A stretch of DNA of 64,000 nucleotides, from positions 19,988,409 through 20,052,408 of the forward strand of contig OX421497.1 of NCBI GenBank assembly GCA_949126835.1. The letters run 5' to 3'. The position numbers and the translations under genes are program-made. The notes under the pieces were generated by a model, which was not told where the DNA came from, made no database searches, and worked only from the letters and a program-made list of their open reading frames with translations. The DNA is from Anisus vortex (taxonomy: Eukaryota; Mollusca; Gastropoda; Planorbidae). Every line of letters begins with the position of its first letter. The stretch's first letter is position 1. Below are positions 36,100 through 48,315 of this stretch, in pieces.

Positions 36100-36673
36100 T
36101 GGTTCTGAAAGAGGAAAACTGACTGTTAAAGCCGATGTTTCTGAATGACATAGCGACACATTTCAGTGAGTTGAAGTTGCCTTTACAAAGACCACTCGAA
36201 AGGATTTGCATTTAAACTGGACATATCTTGTCGTGAAATCAAATTCAAAACATTTAGTTGAACTTTTGCAGAAGTACATCGAAGCACTCAAAGCGGAGTT
36301 TTCTGATCAATGTCAAAACTTTCAAATTGATGGTCAAATTTTTTCCTACCACATCAAGCCTAACTGGTTTGATCTTTCTTAGATGTAGACATTTTTTTAA
36401 GTGGAGGGATATTGTCGATTTTTAAATGCAGCAAGTTTAAATTTATAAACATATACAGAATATGCACTCCAATGTGTCCATTCACGGAAAAAAGTCTAAC
36501 AGAAAGAATCTTAGGAAAGTCTTCTGCTATTCTCAACTGCTGGACATTCGCTTTTTTACTTTCAGCTTTTGGTTCCAATTACACTTGTAAACAGATTTTT
36601 ATCATACATAAAAGCTGTTTTAAGCATACAAAGCGGTCACCTACACTTGACCGCTCATTAATTAATATAGACT
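36100..36673 (+). pseudogene. hAT transposase, decayed C-terminal half
   Basis: Frames on the plus strand include ALKAEFSDQCQNFQIDGQIF (about 36285-36345) and, near the end, SAFGSNYTCKQIF followed by KRSPTLDRSLIN (about 36560-36665). FGS-Y-C followed by a K-R-L segment is the C-terminal hAT dimerisation region, as in transposases related to vertebrate GTF2IRD2/EPM2AIP1-type genes. Stops and frameshifts separate the pieces. The BED finger and the catalytic acidic residues are not visible. The same region, less damaged at the C-terminus, is on the minus strand at 59945-60565. Confidence 0.6.
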
Positions 36674-36927
36674 AATTACATTTAAAAGAGTATTTATGCT
36701 CACCTTCTTTATTTAAACATAAATATAAGTAATTCTAAAACAAATGTATTAATTTAATAAATATAACAGACTATTTTAAAAAGCACTATATTATGTAATT
36801 TCTGTAACTATTCATGTTTATAAGATAAACTCCTTAATGGACAAAAAATTAATGCATGAAAATTGTTTTTATACATGTTTAACGTAAATGATTTTAATCC
36901 TCTAATAATAAAATCTTGTAATGAATA

Positions 36928-38068
36928 GGGGAGACCGGGGCTAGTTGTCATACTTTTTATATTTTATTATATAATAAAAAAACTAATGGGTCAATTTTTG
37001 TAAAATCTATTTTATTTAGAAGTTTATTTTCATAGTTGCTTAAAAAGTAGCTTTATACATATTTAAACTATTCCAGAAATAAATATGATCACTTTTTCGG
37101 AAAGCTCCAATGTATGACAACTTGCCCCATGGGTGGGGCAAGTTGTCATCCATTGAGGGGCAAGTTGTCATGATAATGTTTTGTTTGAAATGTAGGCTTA
37201 TAGAGCAAAATGAAGTGGGAAAACTTTATAAAATATACACTGAATGAAGAGAACAAGAATTGTATTTATAATTTCTTTTAAAAAACTTAAATAATCATAC
37301 TTATTCAAACAATAAAAGTCTGCAGGCACTTGTGTATGAAAATTGTGTTTTCAGCACTTTTATTTTTAATGGATTTTTTTAATATTTATTATCCAAAATG
37401 CTAGTTCTGATAATGTAAATATTTGATAATCTTTTTTATAGTTTTTTTCATAATTTTAGATATTTTAAAAAAATCAATAAGTCAATAGTGTTTTAAGGTC
37501 TATTAATTATATTAAACTTATTAGAAATTTAGGTCTATACTGGTAAATCAAAATATTTTTTTAATAATACATCATTGATTCATATGTTGGTAATAATTAG
37601 CATTGCATACGTTAGTAACATTAATTTAATAAGTTTTGCAATATACATATTTAAAAAAGAGTAGTTTAAGAGTGATTTGTGTATATGACAACTTGCCCCA
37701 CATAGGGTAGAGGACGGTTTGACCTAAATAACTTTTTATCCTTGTTGTAAGACCGACAACTGACTAGCTCATCAACATAAGCGATCCCAACACTACAATA
37801 TTATCAAAAAATAAAAGTCAAAGAATAGCTATTGTCAATGTAGTGTACGAAAAACAAAAATTTTAAAAAGTTACTCAAAGGGATGATTTTGACATTTTTG
37901 CATTTTGAAAAAAAACTATTAACGCCAACTTAATAAAATCAATTATAACAATCATAATTATATGTCTTTTAAATAATACCAAAAGATGACAGCATCAGTC
38001 TAGTTACAACATTCCGAAATAGTGACTGTGACAACTTACCCGCACTGACAACTAGCCCCGGTCTCCCC
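36928..38068. mobile_element. Unclassified DNA transposon with TA duplication and internal TGACAACTTGCCCC motifs
   Basis: Perfect terminal inverted repeats start GGGGAGACCGGGGCTAGTT at 36928 and are mirrored at 38068; with the flanking TA they form a 25-bp perfect match. The flanking TA dinucleotides are at 36926-36927 and 38069-38070. The related hAT copy at 58899-60679 has the uninterrupted site with a single TA (59689-59690). Inside, the motif TGACAACTTGCCCC or its inverse recurs at 37116-37128, 37135-37148, 37157-37170, 37686-37699 and, degenerate, at 38029-38041. Two copies form a 36-bp hairpin. There is no coding capacity, so it is non-autonomous. TA duplication fits Tc1/mariner/pogo-like elements, but the superfamily is not established. 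Confidence 0.85.
37114..37149. repeat. Perfect 15-bp-arm hairpin inside the TA element
   Basis: ATGACAACTTGCCCC (37114-37128) is followed by a six-base loop and its exact complement (37135-37149). A third half-site lies 8 bp downstream. It is a plausible transposase binding site or the scar of a nested terminal repeat. Confidence 0.9.
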
Positions 38069-38463
38069 TACCATAACGTTGGATTTATATAAAGAAATAA
38101 TAATTAGTCTGTAATATTTGTCATCTATACAAAACATAGGCTAACTTGTTTTGCATCACTATGGAATCAAATGTAGATAATAAACCCGTTTTATTTGCGA
38201 TAATACGTCCAATAGGTTGTTTTATAGCCTATATATATATATATATAATATATAAGAGAATACATTGTTTAATTTATAACTTTGAAATTATTAAACTGTA
38301 AAACGTATGATTAATATTATATGACTAAAGAATTTATATGTATCTTTTCAAACATTGCATTAACTACCTAGTGTGTATGATTACTACGTATTTATTTCGC
38401 TTATCGGCTATGACTACGTAGTACGTAGCATGATAAAACACATTTACAGCATTTCTCAGTTAA

Positions 38464-38903
38464 ACCATAGACTATAATATACATGGACCGCTTCCTTTAG
38501 TATTTCTGCTATATGATGACTCGAAACACTGATTTTCTGATATCCCGATTCGTAATATACTTTCCACTTCCGTTTTATTGAATCGCTTTGGTTTTCTCAA
38601 TGAAAAATTAAAATCGAAAGTAGTACAGAGCGGAAACATTTATAGATCAGTGTTGTGTGCGCACGGAAAAAGAACATAAGCTCTAAAAATAGAGCAAGCG
38701 GTCCATCTTATTATAAGCTTAGTCAATGATAATAGGATTAATTATATTAATAGGCCTACAAGTATTAAAGTCGAAAAAATGCGATTTAATAAAATGGAAC
38801 TTGTATTACAATTACTTCATTTAGAATCGGGAATTGCAAAAAAACAGAAGATAATAGCATAAAAAACTAAAGCAAGCGGTCCATGTATATTATAGTCTAT
38901 GGT
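38464..38903. mobile_element. MITE with about 30-bp perfect TIRs and TAA duplication
   Basis: Ends ACCATAGACTATAATATACA... and its exact inverse pair over about 30 bp (38464-38493 and 38874-38903). TAA flanks both sides (38461-38463 and 38904-38906). A related site (inverse of about 59277-59290) shows CAGTTAAACTGAG without insertion, which supports a 3-bp TAA duplication as in PIF/Harbinger elements. The internal motif AGCAAGCGGTCCAT near 38692 repeats the right-end motif near 38871. No coding sequence. Confidence 0.82.
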
Positions 38904-39301
38904 TAAACTGAGATTAAAATATAATTAGATCTAATATTAGCAAGTGTTAGATCCTGATCTTGTTATCAAATAATAATGTTAAGACAATAATTACCACAAA
39001 TAAATGTGAAAGTTTAGTAATAAAATATTGTATGTGATATAAATGCAAATAAAAAAGATGATAATCACAAACACCTTAATTTTGTATTAACTATAAAACG
39101 CGTTAACGATTTTCTCTATAAATAATCTATTTTGCTTTTGGCCTTGGTCTTGCTACCTAGATAAATTAATTGTCCTATATAAAGAATAAAATAAAAGTTA
39201 AAAAAGAGCAGGATGACTTTTAGGCTGTTGGCACGCTGAATGATTTAGAAATCCTTGTTTGGCACACTGTTAGCAAAAGGTTGCCAACCCCTGATATAGA
39301 G

Positions 39302-40047
39302 AATATAACAATCTAGTTTAATGACAGTGATGCAACCCCACAGAATGGTACTGAAGTCGGCAAAATGAGATATTTAGTTTAAGGTGTTCAATAAAAGTTA
39401 ATTAATTTATCTCTGCAGTAGAGAAAAAATGTCTAAAATCGATTGATTAGTTCAAAATTTAGTCAAAATTATATAAGTAAAGGTAAAGAAAGTTGTTTTG
39501 GAGAAAAATGAAAAATAAAACACTACCGATTTTTTAACAGTTTAGCTTTGTAATAGATAATTAAATATTACCAGGATGAAAAAATATTAACCAATCGCCA
39601 TGAAATTAGGTAAATACTTTAATAATGAGTCAATACACAAGCTGTTAAATTTTTTAAGATTTTAAATAATATTTTGATGATTTGTTAACAATTTTATCTT
39701 TAGAAGATATTTCGTTTAATTTTATACAAAAGATGCATAAAATCAAATTTTGTTAAAACTTACAAAAAGAATTTTACTTTGAAAATTTCACAGCTACAAG
39801 TTAAGGCATTCAACATTACAAATCAATAATAACCTTAAAAATGACCTAGGACTCATTTTACACATTATTTTGTATTTATTGAAAAACTAGTTTTACCGAC
39901 TTCTGTACCGGTTCGTGGGTTTGCATCACTTAATGTACATTTTAGTTTTAGCAGTAGACTATACTTTTTTTTTCAAATAAAACATATGTCTATTATAAAA
40001 AAACAATAAATAGAAAAAAGTAAGTAAAGTAAGTAAATTAAATATCC
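39302..40047. other. No recognisable gene
   Basis: AT-rich DNA up to the SINE copy. No exon or element end was recognised. Confidence 0.45.
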
Positions 40048-40225
40048 CGTCTGACCAAATTGATCATAGGACCGATAAAGCAGCGTTTGCCAGTTTCAGT
40101 GGCTACGGCATACTAGGGGATATGTGGCCAGCACAATGCCCAGCCGCCTTTACTTTACCCCAACTAATGTCAGGTACCCATCAGAGCCGTGTAGACTCAG
40201 GAACACTCTCGTGTCCAGGCACTCA
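40048..40225 (-). mobile_element. tRNA-derived SINE, antisense, head missing
   Basis: The landmarks AAAGCAGCGTTTGCCAGTTT, GGCATACTAGGGGATATGTG and AGCACAATGCCCAGCCGCC match the copy at 24-235 closely. On the plus strand the match stops after CAGGAACACTCTCGTG, so the tRNA head (5' end) is lost. Confidence 0.75.
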
Positions 40226-40974
40226 GTAATAAAATGAAAGTAAATTCTCTCTTTTGATTAGAAAGAGTATAATTTAGTGCTGATTATAATTTAGTGCTGA
40301 TTAGTGCATTCTGATATTTTAGCCTATGGTTTTTCAAGTCAATTTCGTAATTATTGTTTAGATTGTAAAATGATAATATTTGCTTGTTATGATGATGACT
40401 AAGAGAAAATTGAAGACACCTGGATTATTAAATTAGAGAAAGAAATATTTTATAGAATGCGAAATTATTTTTTGTTAAACAGTATAACTATTATTGAGGC
40501 TGTTTAGCCCTGTGCTTAGTTCACCGGACAGTAAAAAAAAAACACCAAAAAAAAACTGGCCATCTAGCCCTGCCGCCAACCAATCCTTGCCGTCCTGCTG
40601 GACTTTTGGGCCTTGGACGTAATAATCTAGAATCTAGAAGGAACGTCAGTAAACTTACAAGTTCAACTTTTTCTTATTAATAAAATAAAGTATTATAAAA
40701 AAAAGTTTTCGAAACCAATATTTTTTATCAAAAAGATTCTGTATATTTAGTATTAGTGTAATTTTTTTTTTTCATGTTTAATTTCTTTCCCTATAAATGT
40801 CTTTTTCTTTGTAACCAATAAACACATTTGATGTTAACATTTTGCAATTTCATTGTTAATGCACCTCGACTATACAATTGTGTTGGTGCATTGTTCTTTC
40901 TTGACGAATCGTTTAAAACTTTGTTTTAAATTTTTTTAAATTTGGCGAAGCCTTTTAAACTATCTCTTTGTAGC

Positions 40975-41006
<32 letters not shown>

Positions 41007-41352
41007 AAGACAAACAATTTTCGAAGCTCTTAGTAAAATCATCCAATAAAATACAAAATAGCATAAATTCATAGTAAAGACTCAAAAAAAATAATAAACA
41101 GAACTGACTAAACTATAACGAAAATAGTAATCTTTAAAAATATTTTTTTATTGGGTAATTTAGTTGCAATGGCAATAACAATATTATTTTTTTTTCGTTC
41201 TTACTATTAATAAAACTAAGTGCCAAATTTAGCAGAATAGTTTAAAATTGTCATAAAAAACATTTTTTAAATGCTAGTGTTATTTTGTCCCTATTAGAGC
41301 AAAGTGTTTCGTCTCATTCATATGTTGGACTGGCAGTTGAAATGATTTATTC
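40226..41352. other. No gene; SINE-head-like scrap and long poly-A
   Basis: About 40499-40560 has TTAGTTCACCGGACAGT, like the SINE-head piece inside the hAT copies near 1000 and 32500. A 28-base A-run lies at 40978-41005. The nearest upstream AATAAA is at about 40818, too far away to mark a retrocopy tail. Confidence 0.45.
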
Positions 41353-42148
41353 GTAACTAGATGGCATAACAGACATAACTAGTTGGCATAATAGACATAA
41401 CTAGTTGGCATAACAGACATAACTAGTTGGCATAACAGACATAACTAGTTGGCATAACAGACATAACTAATTACCATAACAGACATAACTAGTTGGCATA
41501 ATATGCATAACTAGTTGGCATAACAGACATAACTAGCTGGTATAACAGACATAACTAATTACCATAACAGACATAACTAGTTGGCATAACAGACATAACT
41601 AGCTGGTATAACAGACATAACTAATTACCATAACAGACATAACTAGTTGGCATAATATACATAACTAGTTTGTATAACAGACATAGCTTGTTAGCATAAC
41701 AGACATAACTAGTTGGCATAATAGACATAACTAATTGACATAACAGACATAACTAATTGGCATAACAGACATAGCTAGTTAGCATAAAAGACATAACTAG
41801 TTGGTATAACAGACATAACTAGTTGGCATAACAGACATAACTAGTTGGCATAACAGACATAACTAGTTGGCATAATAGACATAACTAGTTGGTATAACAG
41901 ACAAAACTGGCTGGCATAACAGACATAACTAGTTGGCATAACATAAATAACTAGTTGGCATAACAGACATAGCTAGTTAGCATAACAGACATAACTAGTT
42001 GGCATAACAGACATAACTAGTTGGCATAACAGACATAACTAGCTGGCATAACAGACATAACTAGTTGGCATAAGAAACATAAATAGTTGACATAACAAAC
42101 TTAACTATTCTGCATAAGAGACAAAACTAGTTGGCATAACAGACATAA
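41353..42148. repeat. Minisatellite, 22-bp unit, about 36 copies
   Basis: The unit is CATAACTAGTTGGCATAACA plus GA. Variants (AGCTGGTATAAC, AATTACCATAAC, AGTTGGCATAATA) recur in groups of two or three units near 41460-41660, indicating block duplication. It decays gradually at the right edge. Confidence 0.96.
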
Positions 42149-43199
42149 GAGTAGTTATTCAGTGTAGAGTTGGTTTACCAGAAAGTAATTTAGAACCCTG
42201 AAAGTATAAGATTGCCTGAACAAAGTTTTTGATATTAAAAGTTCAAAGAATTATTATTCTTTGGAACTCAACCATGTATTTAAACACATAGAAACACAAC
42301 ATTCACAAGACATATAACATCAATTTTTTAATCTTAAAAAAGACAGTAAATAAAAAATATGATTTTTTTTTCAACTCTATGCAATTAACACAAAAAAAAA
42401 ATAATTGGGAAAAAAACAAAAATTGCATTGTCGTTTTTAATGAGATTTGAAGATTTGTCGGAAGGAATTGGCTATTGTCCACATTCTGTGAAGTGGACAT
42501 TGTCCGTGAAGTGGACATATTTAAATCCTCAAGGTCATTCTGTTATTGCGTCATAAAAAACAACAACATTCAAATACACAAACAATTATCATTCATGTTA
42601 CTTCAGAGTGTGGGTTGCTTCAGACTTGACTGCAAAATTGTTTGTTTCCACAAGGTATTGATGAATACATATTGTATAAAGATCAATAGTGCAAAATAAA
42701 ACATTTGTTATATTTATTATTATGATATTTTATTATTAACATTCTTTTCATAACTTAACTACGGCCTAGTTTTGATCTTAATAAAAATAATTATTCTATG
42801 TGTTTCTTCATTACCCTTGCTTGTTGCAATTATCTTTCTTTTTAGCGAATCCCCCCCCTCCCCACACACCCACCCTTTTAACCGACCTCCTCCTCCCCTA
42901 ACTTCTGATATTTATTTGTAAACAAGTTTAGAAATGAGCTCATCTATATTTCATGTAATTTTTATTAGTTGATTCTTGATTTTATTGTCTCTTTAAAAAA
43001 ATCATTCACATGAGTTGCTAATCAATTGGATGTTTCAATGTTAATTCCAGCGGCGTGTCCGCGTGAAGTCGTCGTGTGGGTGTATTTAACTTAACCCACT
43101 AAAGCTGATGGCGATAAAATATGGGGTAGGGGTTGACTTAAACCTCTAGCAAAACACCATGCTTTGATCACTGTCGTAAGGTACGCCCATTTTCTTACC
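42149..43199. other. No recognised gene; small inverted motif
   Basis: 42475-42520 contains GTCCACATTCTGTGAAGTGG and two further copies of GTGAAGTGGACAT, giving a short hairpin. The rest is AT-rich with a C-rich patch near 42850-42880. Confidence 0.4.
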
Positions 43200-43207
43200 C
43201 CATTCAC

Positions 43208-45030
43208 CAGTGGCGTAGCCAGGTTTTGACGCTAGGGGGAGCGAAATTTTAGGATAAAGGCCCCATTTTTTTAAATTTTTCCAGATTAATAAAATAACTA
43301 AGAATTCGTACGTATCAAGTGTTATAAGAAAACCCTGTGCCTCAGGATACACACACTGTATAATATTGAAGTTTTTTTTTAACCATTCACGATTCTTTTT
43401 CTAGCAGGTAGATCTAATAGTGATGGTAATTTCTGCAAAATTGATTGCATCTACTGTTAATTTTCGAGATGAACATCTAGTATCGGAAAGTATTTATAGA
43501 ATCAACGCGAATGCTCTATAGCAGTTGTCGGCAACCTAAGGCGCGCGTGCCAGACTTGGCACGCATAACGATTTTCCGTGGCACGCGAAAGACCTCCAAG
43601 AATATTGTTTAATGTAAGTGAAAACAACGTTTGTCAGCAAAATTAGTGGGTGCTGCATGGCAAACTACATGGGAATCACACTGGATGTCGACTGTTTAAG
43701 TTCAGGAATCTTTGTATACAAAGCTCCCATCACTGGACTTGCAATCTTTGATTGAATCTATTGTTAAGATAGTCAAATGTATAGTTTCTCAAGTCTCTTC
43801 TAGAAGAAAGTCATACGTAGTATAGATAAAGTCTTGGATAGATTATTTTCTTGTCTGGAGGCAATTAAGATGTATCTTAATGGAAAAAAAAATCCGTTAT
43901 TGAATGAGAAGAACTGACTGTTGAGGCCAATGTTTCTGTATGACTTGGCGACACGTTTTAGTAAGTTAAACTTCCATTAACAAGACTGGGTCCAAAAGCA
44001 CTTGAAGTGTTTGGCAACTGGAATGAATTTGCATTGAAACTGGGCATATCTTTCCGTGAAATCAATTTCAAAACATTTAACTCTTTCCCTAATTTAAGGC
44101 AAATTAAGATAGATGAGCATTTTCAGAAGTACACTAGTTAGATCTATATTAAAACAATAAACTCCTTTGGTATCACAAGCATCAAATTTGGAGTATTTAC
44201 TCGAAGGGAGATAATTAACCCGTTTTCTTTACATTAATATTTCTAATAATATGTTTCTTTTTTTGTTTCTTTTAAAAAAATTAATGGCTTACTTTTTATA
44301 ACTTTAAAATGATCAAATTACACAAGATAGTTGAAAATTATATAAATATTTTATGACTAAAGAATGTACATGTACATTTTTAAACATTAAAATAACTACC
44401 CAGTTTTTATAATTATTAAGTATCACTTCCACTTAATTGAAGTTTCAGATAAAATTATTTCCGGGTTAAAATAATAATAATATGTTAGAATAAATCTCAG
44501 TTATTCTGAGAACAAACATTAAAGACTTTAGCCTATATCTATTATTTAAAAAAAAAAAAGAATAAATACTTGTCAACTAAATTCAAATATTGATACCTAA
44601 TAATGTGTAATTTGTGTAATGAAATTTTGTATTAGCTAGGAATGGATTTTTTTTTAAAAGCTGATAATAACAATAAGGTTAATTTGTAATTAAATATAAA
44701 ACGCTTGAATGATTTTCTCTATTACGCTCCTTTTCTTTTGGTCTTGGCCTTGCTATGGCACTAAATAAATTGTCTTATAAAAATAATATAGTTGATCAGT
44801 TTGACTTTCACGCTGTTGGCACGCTGAATGATTAAAAATGATTGTAATAAATTGAATTGTTGAAATGCAATTTGAAGACAAAAATTAGAAACTGCATAAA
44901 TTGTGCTTCGTGGCTTGTTAAAATTATAAATGAAATATTTTATTTCCCGAAAAGGCCCTTTTTTTGAAAATGGTCGTAGGGGGAGCGGCCGCACACCGCT
45001 CCCCCTGCCCCCCCACTGGCTACGCTACAG
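43208..45030. mobile_element. hAT element, CAGTGGCGTAGCCAGG ends, interrupted
   Basis: Left end CAGTGGCGTAGCCAG pairs with the right end, whose inverse is CTGTAGCGTAGCCAG (13 of 15). Flanks CCATTCAC (43200-43207) and CCCTTCAC (45031-45038) match at 7 of 8 bases, as expected for hAT. Just inside each end is a GGGGGAGCG motif in inverse orientation. No transposase was recognised. It contains part of a GTCGGCAACC-family hAT (43522 to about 44835). Confidence 0.8.
43522..44835 (+). mobile_element. hAT element, CAG..GTCGGCAACC family, right end lost
   Basis: The left end CAGTTGTCGGCAACC leads into AGACTTGGCACGCATAACG, as in the copy at 35991. The middle (about 43890-44100) keeps fragments of the same transposase region. 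The non-coding AT-rich part (about 44170-44760) matches the copies at 35991 and 58899. The match ends near GTTGGCACGCTGAATGATT (about 44816-44834), and the terminal inverted repeat that should follow is missing. The element is therefore truncated on the right and immobile. Confidence 0.7.
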
Positions 45031-45038
45031 CCCTTCAC

Positions 45039-47131
45039 TACATTTGTTCATCTTCCTTATGTGCCGACATATTTGAGATCAACGTTCTACCACTGCGTAT
45101 ATTTTGTATGTAATTATGTTTGTTTGTTTGCTTGTCATAAGCCGGCAGCTAATGAATGTGTATGGGGCTTTAACTGCCGATGTCATTAAGCCTGCGTTGG
45201 GTCTTTGTAGATCCACACACATATCCACCCACCACACACACATTCCACACGCACACACACACACACAAACACACTTACCCGAGGTTATATTGTAGCTCAC
45301 ATCTAGGATCAACAGAACATTCGGGAAACGATTAAGGATCTAAAGTTCAGCCCAACTTGGAAACTAAGCAGAACCCTGGTTTGTGTGTAATGAATCTAAT
45401 AATATAGACAGACAATACATGGTCTGTCGGAACTGGCTGGGGACTTGTCTCGTATTACCTTTTCTCTCCCTTGTTCTGTCTCTGTGGTATTGTACAAGAA
45501 TTCTACTTTCCTTAAGTTCTGTAATAACTATACACATTTGAAGCTACAATCACAATGGAAATATCATGGAAACTTTTTGGCAGAACAGCTAAATTAGACA
45601 ATAATAAAATTAGACCATTAAACAATTTCTGTCTCTTAATACATAAGGTTATAAATAAATGGACATTTTAAAGATGTTCACTTAATCTAGAAGTGCATGA
45701 GACTACATCACATGGTGATTTCATTGTTATTTCCATCTTAAGGTTTACAGTGCCATTTAATTCTCTGCGCCCTAATTTAAGACAGTAATCTGAACATGGT
45801 TTAATTTGAATGAAATGAGGCTTAAATCTGACGGAGTCGATCAGTTGTTCCAGAGTTCAAAGATCAGCAGTACCCAGCCATAAGAGCCAGCAGGAGGAGC
45901 GTACTCTGGGTTGCGGGGAGGTTGCAACAATACCTGTCAATACAGTTGGGTATTTGAACAGCTGGACAAAGGTACTTGCAGGCTACAGGTAGTGAGTGCC
46001 CGTCGTTAATGATCCATTGGGAAATTCCGTAGAATATAAAATGAGAGTATGCTTAATGTGTTTCAACATTGAACCTGTTCAATCTGTAAGCGGCATTTGC
46101 GGCTTGCCTCTGAAAATAACATGAGGATGTGTTTCATCCTGGACTCAAAAGCCGAAATGGCTATCCAGTTTTAGAGACTTTTATTATCTGCTTTTAATTG
46201 TTTTTTTTTTTATTTCAAATGATTATCGTGAACATATTTTAGACCCATATGAAAATAAAAAATACTAGACTCAAACCACAGATAAGCTTACAATACAATA
46301 TTTGTTGCAATATGTGTCGCTTTTAAGCTAATAATAAAACGCCATATTAAAACATACAACAAATGTTGAAACTTTGTAATATGTTGCAACTCAAAGGTGC
46401 GCAATGACCTTTCAGTGATAATTCACTCCGTTGAAACAAGTTCATTCTAATAATGTAAGCTCAAAGTAATTGAAACCTGAGTAGTGTCCAGGCATTTTAT
46501 TCTAATTGAAATGTGTATTCCAGTAATTAACTATCAGACGGCAATATGCGTAATTTAAAAAAAAAACAACTACTTGACCTGTAATATACATTGTATTATA
46601 AACAGTTTAATATTCGCTTATGGCGTGCATGTTGGTCGCTGTGGACTATAAAGATGTTGTTATCTTTCTCTTATATTGAACACACATTCCTTCTATACAC
46701 AAGAGCATTAAGTCCTTGTTATTGTATCTATATATATATATCTATTACTAGTACATTGTTATATATATTTCGTTTCGTTTGTCTACTGCGCAACATAGTT
46801 GTTTCTTATCACTGGGGAAATGTTAATTGGACAAGGGGCATAAGCCTTTCTTTAGATATTTAATTTTCACTAAACACTTCTGTTTTCTCATGTTTCTTAT
46901 ACTGTAATATATATGTATCCAGCAATAACAACCTTTGGTTCAATATAAAATACATGTATTAGTTACTAATGATTTCTCTAAAGCTACTTATTTACACCCA
47001 AGACTTTTTTTGTTGTTGTTGTTGAAGGTAAGTGTTGGATACAGGCAAAGATCAGATAACTCTGATAGGGATGTGAGACGTGTGTGTGTGTGTGCGTGCG
47101 TGCGTGTGTGTGTGTGTGTGTGTGTGGTTGT

Positions 47132-47164
<33 letters not shown>

Positions 47165-47956
47165 ATTATGTGTGTTTCGGTGAGTTTATGGGACAGAGAA
47201 CGGTGAAAGAAAATGGTTGGATAACAGAAGACAACAAGGAAACACAAAAAAAGACACCATAGGGAAAGAAAGTGAAATAGAGTAGAGTTCCGCAAGAAGA
47301 AAGCTGAAAGTCTGATCAGATTTCTTCTTCCATGTGTTCATTATGTCACGTGACCACAAGATGAGGTTCGAAAATAAACCCATGCCGGCTGCAACCACCT
47401 TTGGCAGACGAAGAAAAGAAAATATTTAATGAATAGTTTCGTAGAGACGCACCGTCCTACTTTTTGTTCTTGTTGTGTTTTTACACACAGACCTGTGTTT
47501 TTATCTTCTTCCTGTTCTATTTTAAAGCTTTAATTTTGAGGTCGACAAACCATTCCATGGTATCGCTAGACTGTTTATTAAATTACACGAATAGGGATTT
47601 TCTATTCGGTAATAAAATATAATGTGTATGTTATAGAATGCTGTTTAAGAAAACTAAATAAATGATTAAAAAACAACATCAAATATCAGTTTCAGATCAA
47701 AGCTCTTTGAATCATTTAAGAGCATCTTCCTATATATAAATATATAATTTAAAATATAAACCATAATAAACCACAAAAATACATTTTTATTTTCTTGCAA
47801 TAAAATTTTGTACACGAAAACAGAAAAACATGTTTTATTTACTTTCATTCTATTTATTTACACAAAATTATTTTCACGTTTTCAGATTTATGATAGGAAT
47901 TTAAAAAACAATTCAATGCGTGCGACCTATTGTCCTGCTCCTGACTCAGTTGGACC
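45039..47956. other. No recognised gene
   Basis: AT-rich DNA with CA runs near 45217-45275 and the GT microsatellite at 47077-47163. A slightly GC-richer block at 45830-46010 has no long frame. No protein family was recognised on either strand. Confidence 0.4.
47077..47163. repeat. (GT)n microsatellite with GC interruptions
   Basis: About 85 bp of GT/GC dinucleotides. The cysteine/valine-rich open frames across it are artefacts. Confidence 0.93.
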
Positions 47957-47964
47957 ATTTATAG

Positions 47965-48172
47965 CAGGGGTCGGCAACCTTTAACTAAAGAGTGCCAAAG
48001 TAGGATATCTAATTCATTCAACGTGCCAACAGCCTAAACGTCATCATTCTCTAGAAACTCAATTTCTTGTAGAACAGACTTGATGTGCCTTTATTTGGGG
48101 AGTCTAGACGTAGCATTGAAAATAGCACCTCGTGCCATGTTTGGCACGCGTACCATAGGTTGCCGACCGCTG
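47965..48172 (-). mobile_element. 208-bp MITE of the GTCGGCAACC hAT family
   Basis: CAGGGGTCGGCAACC at the left and GGTTGCCGACCGCTG at the right are inverted repeats. The interior joins the two ends of the larger elements (GTGCCAACAGCCTAAACGTC and CGTGCCATGTTTGGCACGC). A second MITE of exactly 208 bp in the other orientation lies at 56249-56456. The flanking 8-mers (ATTTATAG and GCCTATTA) do not form a clear duplication. Confidence 0.8.
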
Positions 48173-48315
48173 GCCTATTATACTATACAATACAGTAGAC
48201 TGATGTAATTTATTATCAGTTCTAAGTTGGCTTTAAGACAGCCTTTGGGAAATGGAAACCCAAAAGGCACTAGTACTTGAAGATATATTTGTCCTTATAA
48301 TTACCATTTTCAACT

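Larger units (their letters stand above)
35991..39293 (+). mobile_element. hAT element, GGGGTCGGCAACC family, with two nested insertions
   Basis: The left end GAGGGGTCGGCAACC and right end GGTTGCCAACCCCTG are inverted repeats. The family consensus here starts CAGGGG, so the first base is mutated. Flanks ATAAAGAG (35983-35990) and ATATAGAG (39294-39301) match at 7 of 8 bases, as for hAT. The left subterminal region has the perfect palindrome GGCACGCGTGCC. A decayed transposase C-terminus reads on the plus strand (36100-36673). The non-coding remainder is interrupted by a TA-flanked element (36928-38068) and a TAA-flanked MITE (38464-38903). Without them the element would be about 1.7 kb, close to its relative at 58899-60679. 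Confidence 0.85.

Noticed and set aside
40978..41005. Poly-A tail of a processed pseudogene
   Set aside because: No transcript-like or coding sequence precedes it, the nearest AATAAA is about 160 bp away, and no target duplication was found.
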